Origin: Harmothoe impar
Lineage: Eukaryota > Annelida > Polychaeta > Phyllodocida > Polynoidae
Direction of reading: 5' to 3'
Assembly (NCBI GenBank): GCA_947462335.1
Contig: OX381705.1
Location: 37,843,570 to 37,907,569 of the forward strand
Length of the DNA: 64,000 nucleotides
Shown: positions 15,101 through 27,100 of the stretch, piece after piece
Layout: each line of letters starts with the position of its first letter
How positions within the stretch are numbered: the stretch's first letter is position 1
Notes under the pieces: generated by a model
What the model was told of the DNA's origin: nothing
What the model saw: the letters and a program-made list of their open reading frames with translations, nothing else
The model's database searches: none
Program-made: the position numbers and the translations under genes

Positions 15101-18100
15101 GTGAAAATAATGCTACTTCATAGGTTGCAGCATTTATACCCTGTCACTCCCGTAGTATTTATATTATATCGACTGTTACAACTAAAAGCAGGTGAAGATG
15201 ATCAAGACTTTTTAATTAATATTTAAAACTTCATTTCATTACGTCGTATGGGTACTTTTCCTTTGATATACCCCCATATTCTTTCCCCCTGCAGGCATGA
15301 GCATCAGCTTTGACTCTGCCCAAACGAGTACGGTCACTCTTCTGACCACAGGATCTCTGGCCATGAGCGTGGCGTGGGCAGTCAACGATGAGGGCGCTGT
15401 GTTGGTACCACCCGTCGCACCTAACAGTCACCTCCATGGGTCAGTAATACTATCTGCCTGTAGATCTCTTTCAGTTTAAATGTAGTGCATCCGAAAATTT
15501 TATTTTCTAAATCCCATTTAAATTTCTTCCACACACACCGTGACAGTGACAATCATATCATAATGAAAGGAATGGGAATAATCAAACACATTCTATGAGT
15601 TCAGATAGGGGGGAATAAGAGTTAACAAATTCTATAGTAAAGGAATAATGGTCTATTTGAACATCCTGACTCATTTCCAATAAAAATTATTTTTTACTCC
15701 TAGTCATCGGATATACTAACTTTAACCATTTCATCAATGTATGAAACTCCAAGGCAAAGACTAAAAAACTCATCCCGGTTCATAACTGTGTGCTTTCCCT
15801 TAGATTCATGTGTGATTTATATTCACTTGCCCCGTCTCTACTCTTTAACCTGTTCGATACAACCTCTTTGTATTTGATACCGGTCGTGAAACTGATAAAA
15901 AAAAAGATGTCTTTGTACCAAATCATTCAGACCACACTTTTTCTTGGGCGGGGGGGTTACGGATTCCCGGGACGAAATAAAAGAAATTTAAAATAAAATA
16001 AAAGTCGGGCTCTAGGAATTTTACTAATATATGCACTAACAAATTGGATATCCCAATGTAGGTGGAATATAGGTAGGTGAAAATAAAAGGACGATCCAAC
16101 AATTGAAAAACATCGATGTTTTAGTAAAGTGATATTCTATTTTTTAAGTAATTATTTCATCCTAATGAGAGATAAATCATTATATTCCTCTTGATTCTAG
16201 CTTTCCAACGGTATATTGTACTGCATATAACTTTTATCTTTTTCTTTGGATTGTTTTCTCTGGATCACACATCGGACGGGAGGGAATAAAAAAAAGTGCA
16301 TTTTCCCAATTTTATATATATTCTGTTTTTGGCCTTATCTAGTGCCCGTAACCCAAATCCTGACTAGGTGCCATTATACTCTCTTTATGTAATATGATGG
16401 TAGAAAACACTGGGGCCTAAGTTAGAAATTTTCCTACTGAACCGTTTTTGAGAAAATTAGGGTTTTGTGGCCTTTTTTTTCTTTTTTTTTAGTACATTTC
16501 CTACATAAACTGTAGTCGTCAGTATTTCTCACTTTTCAGGTATTTATAATTATAATTTGACTCAATTTGACTTATTTATTTGCAGTAGGATTTCTGAGTA
16601 TCCTCCACTTCTAGAAAAGCTGCTCATTGGAAAAGATATATATCGTTTGATAGTGTATTTGGTGTGCGAAATAGAAGGAGTTTTGTCATAGTTTAATTGA
16701 GTGTTGACATCCAGTTAAGAACTATTAGGTTCAGTTCAGTGCAAGTTGCACAAACAAGTGACTTGCACTTTTTAACTTGACCAAATGTCCACTATGTAGG
16801 CGTTCACTATGCAGGGGTCCATCCAGAGTCAATCAATGGAATCAAGCATGGATGCAGGTTCCGTAGCTTTTGGCAAGTAACAAGTTTAAATATACAAAGA
16901 AAGTGAAATGTCCTTTAAAATGCATAATTCGGTGAGAAAACACAAAAAAGTGAAATTCTCCTATAAACGGCCAATTTGAGGAGAAAAAAGTTCAAAAACG
17001 CAAAAAAAAAAGGTGAAATTTCCCTTAAAATGGCCAATACAGCTAAGAAAAGGTTCAAAATTGCAACAACAAAAAGTGAATTTTCCCTAAGAACAGCCAA
17101 TTCGGTGAGAAATTGGTTCAAAATCACAAAACAAAGTGAATATTCCTTTAAACAGCCAATTTAGCAAGAGACAGAGTTGAAAATGAAATTTCCCAAACAC
17201 TGCCAATTTGGTGGGAAAGAAAGTTCTTCATAAAAGATAAAAAGGTGAAATTTCCCTTTAAAAAGGCAGTTACATGGATGTCGATGTCCAACTTTAGATA
17301 TATAGCCATAGAGTGCATTGGAGGACTATAATGTTGGACTGCTGTATATTTAAACAGTGTCTATGTAATAACTTCACTCGATGGATTAATCCCGCAGAAG
17401 GCCTTAATGTATCGCCTATTGAAGAGAAGTTTCAGTCAATTATTGAATATTATGTATGATCCTCAAATGAAATATCATCGATGAATCTATTAAGGGAGTG
17501 CTCATTTTTTAACAACAGGGGGGGGGTGGTGGATTTGGGGGGGGGGTAAAAAATTTGGAGCCCTTGACCGGGGGGGGGGGTAAAAAATTCAGACCCCTCT
17601 TGGGGGGGGGGCAAAAAAATTCAACCTGTTTTGAGGGGAAAAGCCCGCGCGTTACTATGCTACAAAGGGGCGCGAACGCGCGCGATTTTCGGCCTGCCGG
17701 GGGAGGGGGGGTAAAAAATTTCGACCCCTCTAGAGGGGGGGGGGGGGGGGGGAAATTCGCGTGCTTCGCGCGAAATCTCACCACCCCCCCCCTGTTGTTA
17801 AAAAATGAGCACTCCCTAAGCCAGATCCATGTTTGTTTGAAGCTCTGGGTGAGTAGGTTTTTGTAATTAAAAGCCATATTTTTTATAGAAGTACGCCAAT
17901 TGGACCCTCCATGTGTTAATTATTTGATTTGTCCATGTATTTTAGTGGTGTCAAGTCACTGGATGCAGTAGCTGCTTTAGGGGCAGCAGGCATGTCTGAC
18001 ATGGAACAGTTAAGCCGCTGGATTGCACAGTCTCGTCTTGACCCAAACGATCCTAGCAACGCAGACCTTATGCACAGAGTTAAGGTACATATAGGCTTGG

Positions 18101-21100
18101 TTCTTACTCACACAATGTATCATGCTTCATCAGATTGTTCGTACATCTTTAGTTGATAAAATACCTAGTTCAGAAAATGTGGGAAATTACGAATTTAAGT
18201 ACTTCAAAAATACATTCATTTGTATACAATATACCATTTTTCCCCTTTGTGGCATACTGTTTTTAGGCAGATTCTCCAAAAGTTTCACTGCATAATGTAC
18301 ACCTAGAATGGCAATATAGTATAATATAGTTCGATAAATTCTAAGATCATGATTAATAATGCGAGATGTGGAATCTTGTCAGCATTATGGGGATCGTGGA
18401 TGTTTGGTATGTGGACGTCCTGGAATATATATGTTTATAATTCATGTTGAATTTACTATTTACATCGATTCTGTTACTGTTACACACTTTTGTTCCCTTT
18501 AAGTTTTACGTATCGTATGCCTGTGCTCTTAAAGGCTATCATTGATAGACATGATATGAAAGAAGTACCGGTACCTATAATTGCTAACTAGTAAAAGTCA
18601 ACCCTTTCTCATTGGGAACATCCGTATAACACCGATTGCTTAAACATCCCACATACACATTTATATACAATAAATAATGACCTCACCTCAGGCCAACAAA
18701 TTGAGCAAAAAGGAAAAGGCTGGGGCCTTCACAATAGCAATGAGTAGCTTTGTTCTGCTGTGAAATCTAAACTTAAACTGTTTATAATCTGTCCTTATTA
18801 AACATCCCCATTAATGCCATTATACTATTGTAGCCTGGGGCTGGAGGAGACTTTGAGGTGAAGGGTCACTTTCGGTTGGAGCAGCTCCAGGCTGAGTTTG
18901 ACTTCACGACAGAGGAGGAGCTCGTCAAGAACCGGCGTTACCAGGCCATCCAGCTGCGGGAGCAGGAGGTGCCCGAGTTCCGCGGCTACAAACTGCTGCC
19001 CGCACTGGAGCGCGAGATACAGGACTCTGTGTTTGACGTGAGGAAACATATCTTTGTAGACTACACAAGATACAAATACAGTCAGTTCCCACTTCCTCCA
19101 ATTTTAGAAAATGCAAGAAAAGATGGAAGGAAGCAAATTTTCCGCGGAAATAGGTCCAAATACATGTATAATAAGACATACAAGGCCAGTTTGTAGGGCT
19201 TTTGTCTGAGGAAATGAGAGACTTAGTAATAAATGTTTGAGGAAGTGAGGGTCGACTATATAATCATAGTTTCTACATATGTATTTCATAACTCTTCCAA
19301 TCAAATTGATTAGTATGTGTCAAAAGGGTTGGTTCTCCGTAAAACATGTTATCAAATATATAAATTTAAATCATGTGTTTCAGTGTGCATGATTTGTTAA
19401 CATAGTTATGGTACTCGGTCATGTGGGCTCGCACACATAAAAGCCCTCCAGATTATTATGCATTGAAACTAATGTGATTTTGAACCAGTGTTATTTTATT
19501 CACTTGTGATAACCCTTAAAGGAGTATGAAAAGAAGAAACGGGGCGAGGAGAAAGTCCGTGGGCAGGAGATCTCGTCTCATCGGGTGGCGGTGGCAAAGT
19601 TCATGCAGCAGGTGCGGGAGCAGGTGATGGAGCGGTTCAGGCGGCTCCAGCACCAGAAGGTGCTCTCTGACATGGTCTACGAAGAGTCCGTGCCCAACAT
19701 TGGGTGAGTCAGCACTCCTCCCGTTCAGCAAAAGCACACACAAAACTCTCGCTAAGACATTCAATTGACTTTTTGATCATTTTTCATTTCGGTTGTGTTT
19801 AGGCAAAAAGAATGATGAAAATTGTGATAGCGGTGGCCGTAAGTCGCTAGTTTTTTCCCCTACGTTGAACTCTACATTCATGGGTCCAGGTTAGAATTTA
19901 GAATTATATTTTTTAATTCTCCAATTCCATAAACTGCCCTGTAGTTTAATTATAAACAGCACGGGAGAACTGTCAATCGTAAGTCGCTAGTTTGTTTGGT
20001 AAGCCAAATCCCAAACGATTGGAGATATTTGCCTTTGATTCTTGCACTGCATATGGTCATATTAAAGTTAACTTATTGGTTTTCATTTTGCTGGCACGTT
20101 CAGTGAATCCATTAATAGAATCCTTCAGTATTTGAAGTCACCGAATCCTGTGATAGGGTAAACACCTACAACTGTTGTCTGCGTGTTGGTTTCAATTTAT
20201 GTAAGGGGTTCAATGGTTCTAATTGAGATTCATTACGTTATTCATGGTGTTCAATTTTGAAGTTCTGCTCTTGGATGAACAGCTGTATATTGATACATTG
20301 CCAATAGTCTGGCGGCTGTTAGATGGAAATATATATATATATATATATTGTGGTGGTTCGTAGTTAACTCTAGGTTAAAGAACAACGATCACGGCAGTTT
20401 CCAGGTGCGAGAATATATCTGTCTTTATTCACAAGAATAACAACTCCCGTTCCTTTACTAGGGAACGATCAGTGTAGAATCAATACACACAGGTAAATCA
20501 GGTTTCTCTATAAATAGAGGAAACGGTCAGTATACACTCTTAGCATACAACTCTGTCCGCACGGTTGGACATGTGAAGTCTCTCGTCAGTCGGGCCTGCA
20601 CTGACTGCCCTCCAGGTAAACACACGGGTCTTATATAACACTGGCTCTTAGATCACGTGGCCAGGTGGGTGGGTCGGCCGCCCACCTGAGAGCGGCACAC
20701 GGTTACCTGAAGAGGACCTGCGCCCTCTCCCGGGAACTGTGTGCACTAGCTCCAGGTGGAGAAGCCGAGTAAACAGACGTTACCCGGAAATACCGTGTAT
20801 GAGATTAATATGTAATATCATGCCCCTACACTACCCCCCCTAGACAAAAACTAGGTGGTAACGAATATGTACGGTTTTCCTAACATATAGAAAACACTTT
20901 AGACCAACGTCTTTACAGTTATTGTCTATACAGTAACTAGGGGCGTAACATATTATCACGACGATTTAGACAAGCGAGATCAATGAACTCATTAAAATAT
21001 ATGGCATTACACTGTACTAGCAACCATAATACATTTCCATACACACAATCGAACGGCTTGACACATTTCGATATGACTTCCGAATGAAGTTATTACTTGG

Positions 21101-24100
21101 TTAAAAAAAATGCGCGTGGGGCGTGTTTATATTTAAGTTGAACAGAAAAGTTCATTAAAAACCAGTCCTGATAAGGACTCACAACCACCAGCGTCTTACA
21201 TTGATATGTGTTTTTAATGAATACATTCACACAATGGATAATAGTAACCACAGCCTTTGTTTGAGCTGGGTAATCCGATTATATAACCGGAGACCTTAAT
21301 ACCTCTCGCAACATATAACAGAGTCGACACACACGACGATACACAATGGTATATGTATGATTTACACGTAGTCTTAACGACTGCACACACAGACTTTTAC
21401 GGGTAGCCACATCTCCTAGCTTATCAGATCATACAATCTTCATATATATCATAATATTAAACCCGTTTAATATGGTAAATATGAAAACACCATAGTGGAA
21501 CACCTGGGGTGATATGTATCACAATACGATAACTTATTATATATATTAACTATGTTTTAATGAGTAACCTGGCAGTGTACCCGGAAACCCTCACAAAAAT
21601 ATATCTTACTGGTGATCTAGTTGTGGGCACGGTGCTCTCCGCTTCTAATAGACGAATGAGTAAGGTGCTCTCCTCTTCTTATAGATGAATAAGTCAGGTG
21701 CTCTCCGCTTCTTAATACTGTTTCTTGGATAAATATCACCCGAAGGTAAGTTCATATGTACACAGCTCGCTAAGTATCCTGTCCTCGCTCCAATAATGTT
21801 CATGACATATATAATTACAATCCGGCTGGAAACCACAAGTACTGTCCGTTTAACACGTAATCCTAGCTCCAGGAATGTTCATGATATATATAAGTATAAC
21901 TGGAACCACGAGCATTGTCTGTTTGACACGTAATCCTTGGACGGGAACAGTTTATTCCACAGCATAATAGTATCAGGAACACATAATGGTAACGTATCCC
22001 AAAAGTTAGTTTCAGGGACGTTAGTTTGGTAGCTTCCTGGTGGAGTCCTGATTCCCCATCAGGTCGGCTATAGTTGAGAGTTGAGTAGTTAGGTAAGTCC
22101 AGAGCTTCCACGGAAGGTTCCCCGCGATGTTCCAAATGCATCTAAAAAGATGCCCCTCTTTCCCTTGAGAAGGGAAACCCGTCACAAAAAAAATTATGAC
22201 ATCTGATTAACTGAAAGAACAATTAATCTATCCGGAAACTATTAAAGCCTCCTCCTCTATCTCTAAAAAATTTAGAAATAGACTCTGAACCCTTTATTAG
22301 TTATTAACCTAATGGTTCATCTCTCGCCCTGATTAAGGCAAGCGCGTGCTCAGCCGTGCCATCCCAGGTATCGAGAGTCACGCCGAACACCCCGTAAAAT
22401 TTTACGTTCATATCTTGTAACCGTTTGGTTAACTTCTCGTTCTCCTGGCGAACAAAATCCGCTGCGGCCTCAGCATTCTTCTGGCCTGTAGCAGCTTCCT
22501 TTGACTTTTTAGCCAAAAAGTCAGCATTGCCAGCGGCGACCAATGCTTTCTCTTCCCTGTGGGCAATCTTTAGACCATGCGTAAACAGGCCTAACATCTT
22601 GGTGTTATATTCCACCGCTAGCTGTCGTTGGGACTCCTGGAATTCGGTAACAATTCTCTGTCCCACCTCACAGCTCGCCTTCTCTTCCCGAGAGAAGTAG
22701 TTGACTATCGGGACGTATTTTAATTTTACGCCTCCGGTAGTTTCCGCGCGGGAGGTACCCGCGACTGGCTGGATGACAACCGGTTCCTGGCTGGCAGGAA
22801 TCATGGGTTTTACATCCACTCGCGGTGCTTTAACAGCCGCTGCAGTCTTCGGGACAGTTATACCCCGAGGAGTCACCACTGAGATCAGTGATTTGGTCTC
22901 AGTCTTCACGGTCAAACTCTCCATTCCCCGGGTTGGGGTGGTGGGAGACCGGACGTCCCTGGGGGTGGGTTTTGTAGTTGTCCCCAAATGGTACGTCAAA
23001 GGCAGGGAAGCCTTTGATCTGGTAGCCGGGCTTTCTTTAGGCCGGGCACCGCCATAGTCAGGTTGACTGTTGGCACTGTCTGAACTGCTCAGACGTCTGT
23101 TACGGTATTCCATGCTGCTGCTAGCAGCCGCCATATGTCCACCGGAATCACGTTTCCGATCTTTCCGGTCTGCATACAGTGGGTCTGGATACTCGCGATA
23201 GTATTCGCGACCTTCCGGGGCCTGATAATTCCCATAATAGGAATTATCGAGTTCCTCCAAAGTGGATCCAGCATGTCTCCGTTTTGGTCCGGGAGAGACC
23301 GCAGGAGACCGAGAGCGGTCTCGGGCAGACCGGCTCTTTCCCCGGGAACCACCCCGAGTTTCCGGCTGGCGGAAACTACCGCCGCCTCTCCGAGAAGTAC
23401 GGGTAGTGCATAACACCGTATACTCATCATCATTCATGGCGAACTTGTTGCGTCCGTCCACTCTGGCTATCCTAGCTTTGAACTTCCCGTCTGCGACTTC
23501 GCAGAAAAAGGGAGTTGCCGGCCGGATTTTAGCCTTCTGATCGTCTGTTAGTGACTTGTACTGGTCACAGACGGCATCATGTAGCGCATTCACACGATTG
23601 CGGGCTACACTGATTCCCATATTATGGCAATCTTTCATGTGGCGCATTAGCTCACCTCTGCGGGGTTCTAGACACCCGTTGCACAATTGTGACTCCCTAC
23701 CTACTGTAATATCACAGTGGTACACCACACAGTGGTGCATGTGATTCTCACAGAGGTGTCTCAGGAACCGTGGCTTTGTTACAAAGACGGTTCGATCGGT
23801 GCCCATGGTGTTTACACACGTGGCAAACGGGCACCAATTCCTCTCCCGTTGATTATACCAACGGGTGCTTGCAAAAAGAAGCTTTTCCTTCTGCTCCTTA
23901 CTGTAGTAAGTTTCCGGCAAGATCCTGAGCTGATCTAGCCACTGCTGATAAAAAGCAGACGGAGGACGGTCCCGGGGTGTATTCCGGATCCAATCCTCAT
24001 CATCACTCTGACCTTTACAGTTGGTCGCGAGTGGACATCCAAAATTGGTTGGGCCAATTGGACACTGTTCCCACGAATTGGGAATAAACACGCGGAACTT

Positions 24101-27100
24101 ATTGTTCGCGTTCTGCCAGATTCGCCTCATCATGTCATTTGGCGGGATGGGGTCCTCCGGGTCGTTTCCTGGTTCCTCAGCGTTAGCCGGAACCTCTCCC
24201 TCTTCCTCATCCGAATGAGCCGGACTACGGAGAGGGCTGAGATGCGCTGGGTTGATTACCAGCGCAGCCGCAACCGCGGCAGCAGCACCAGCTGCGGCGG
24301 TTACATCTGCCACAAGGGCCGGGGTGGGGACGGTGACGCCTGTGGTAGAGGGTGCTGGAGTATTGGCTTCGTTGGTATCCATAGCCTCATCCGTAACTTC
24401 CACAGCCCGTGGAATGACGGGCTGTCCCCCGGAAGGTTGTTCCGGTAATCCTTCTGCCAATACAGAATCTGGCAAGTTAGCTAGTCTTGCCTTCTCGTTC
24501 CGGCGAGATTGACGCCCTCTCTCCTGGACAAACTTGTCCGACTGGTTGCTGTCGGCCGAGCTTGACCGGTTCGAGGCTCCCCTCTCACCTTTACTGCCGC
24601 GCCCCCTAGGTGTGGCTTTCAGCGCTTTTATTCGCGCCTTCTCTTCCGCACTGGAAGATCTGGTTCGTACTGTCCGAACCGCCTCATCCACCAAACAAGA
24701 TATGGCAATATCCCGTTTGATGGTGTGAGCATCCATGTAACCCTCTATAGTGGCTACATCCAATATGTACGAAACTACTCCCTGCGTGCTAGCGGCAGCA
24801 ATTTCGTACTCCTTCCGGGTTTTCGGTTCGCGGAGCTTCCCGATACGTGCCCGGTACCTGTTGACGCCTGTCAACAACATCCCGGCAACTCCACAATTCG
24901 GATCCAGGGACAGAATTGGAAGTGCAGGCATTAACCGCTGTATATCTGCGATATGCAGGTCGAATACAGCTCTTCGTAAGCAGTAGCATACGAGTAGTCC
25001 TTTTTGGAGTGCCTCCCAGTACACAAACCAGTCCGGGGGCAACTCGTCCTGCTCCTCCACTAATAGGAAGAGCAATATCGCCTGCCTTATAAGCGGGTCA
25101 ATCCGGCGGGGAGCTCCCTCCGCCGTGAGACGTAGCACGTCCTCGTGCAGTTCCACTTCACGTCCATCGTAATTGGACATGAAGCCTGCTAGTGTGGGCA
25201 CTGCCGGGCGGGGTTTCTCAACGTCCACCGGCGGCTCACCATGGTACACAGTACCCGTGTCCTGATACTCAGCTTCGCTGGTATCGGCTTGACCGTCAGC
25301 TGGGCTGATGGCCTCAATGTCTAAACCTTCCAAGTAATTGGCGGCGACATTTGCTGGATGTAGCGATGACTGAGAGTCAAGGTCGACGTCCATTATCTCC
25401 CCTTGTCCCAGGAAATCCATAGATTCTTGGTCCCCGAGGTCAGGTTGATTATCAACCACATTCCCTCCGCTAGCGGAGTCGCCCTCTTGAAGAGGGTCCA
25501 CCAGCTGGTGGTCTGTCTCGGAAGACATGGTGTCACACTCAAGAAAAGTGTTTTGATGGATTATAGGGGGTCCACCTCCCCTCTGCAAGAATGGTCGTGT
25601 CCGAGCCCTTACGTCTGCTCTGGACCTCCTCTCAACCCCAACTGGCGATTCCCGCCGAGCTGCGTGCCTTATATACGGCGCGCCACTGCGCATGCGCAAC
25701 CCCGCGCGTCCCGTGACCCAGTTCCTTGGAATCAGGTCACCCGCGCGTTCAATTGTAAACAGGTACCCTCATTCCACGTGTTAATCCTTACGCTCTGTCA
25801 ACTCGTCGAGAGTATCAATGAAATATATATGAATGGCATAATAAAGCACATTCACCGGATTATCCGTCCATCACCCATGGGATCCTTGACAGGGGGACTA
25901 TCACGATCATTCCGACCGTACTTACTTCCACACATAACTGATTACAACATTTAAATATTTAACGAGATTACAGGACACCACACTCGTTGTGTACCGGCTT
26001 AGGTTATACCGTCCCTAGCTAGGAACCGGGGACTGCGTCTTATGTTTTTAGGCATAACATTAGACCTGGTTCTAGGACACGCCTTTTCTAGAGTGGATTT
26101 TAGCCTTAACCACACCCTTCCGGGTCCTTTTCCCTTCAGCCAGCGAGACTTTATTAGCCGCCTTCTTCCCGGATCTTTTTGGGATGACGGGCTTCTGCAC
26201 CATTAGTTTCCGGGAAACCTCCTTCCGCGGCCTTACGCGTTTCCGGGGAGGTTCCTTCACTAATTTCCGCTGTTCACTTTCCTCTATCAAAGTATCAACT
26301 TCCAACTCATACGAGTCCAGGGACAAATCTCTCCCCTTCCATTCTCTTAGTCGAGCTACATTAGATTTATACATCTTTCCCTGTAATGAACGTATCACTA
26401 CAGTACTGTCACTTACTATACGGGTAACCACAAAGGGCCCGTCCCAATTACTAGCAAGTTTCAGAGTCGATAACGGCTCATGTAATCTTACCACCTGATC
26501 ACCAACTTTGAACCGTCACGGCCTGAGGCCTAGATCATAGCCAGTTTTCTGCCAGGTGGCATTCTTCTGTAATTCAGTTCTGACCAATTCATAAGCATAT
26601 TTGAATTGATCTCTTAATGACTCCACAAACATCACATGGCAGGGGGTTTCCGGGTTCATTCCTACCACCCCAAATACCAGATCAGCGGGCATTATTAAAT
26701 CCTCCCCGAAAACTAACAGATTCGGGGAACAGGAGGTACTAGAATGGACAGTGCTATTATATGCATGACATACATAATCACACTGCTCATCCCAGTCGTC
26801 CATTTTATCATTCACCAGGGATTTTAACACCTGAATCAATGTACGATTGAATCTCTCAACCATTCCATCACTTTGTGGCCGGTAGGGATTTGTTCTCGTC
26901 TTACAAATCGCCAATCGGTGACACATTTCCTGCCAAAGATCAGATTCAAATTCCCGACCTTGGTCACTATGCATCATTAGGGGAACCCCAAGATGCAATA
27001 CCCAACCTTTAACAAAAGCTTTTGCACAGGTTGCCGCCTTGTGATCCGCTAATGGAAACACTCTCGTATACTTGGTATAATAATCAGTGACGACCATCAT

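Noticed and set aside
17509..17877. 122-aa proline-rich minus-strand frame
   Set aside because: Lies across the palindromic MITE with C-runs; the complementary frame is equally open.
22304..25528. Envelope gene in the env position of the gypsy element
   Set aside because: No signal peptide, transmembrane helix or cleavage site was visible; composition is nuclear/RNA-binding-like.
22425..25954. Plus-strand frames opposite ORF3 (for example 25403-25954)
   Set aside because: Shadows of the minus-strand coding frame, with no independent motif.
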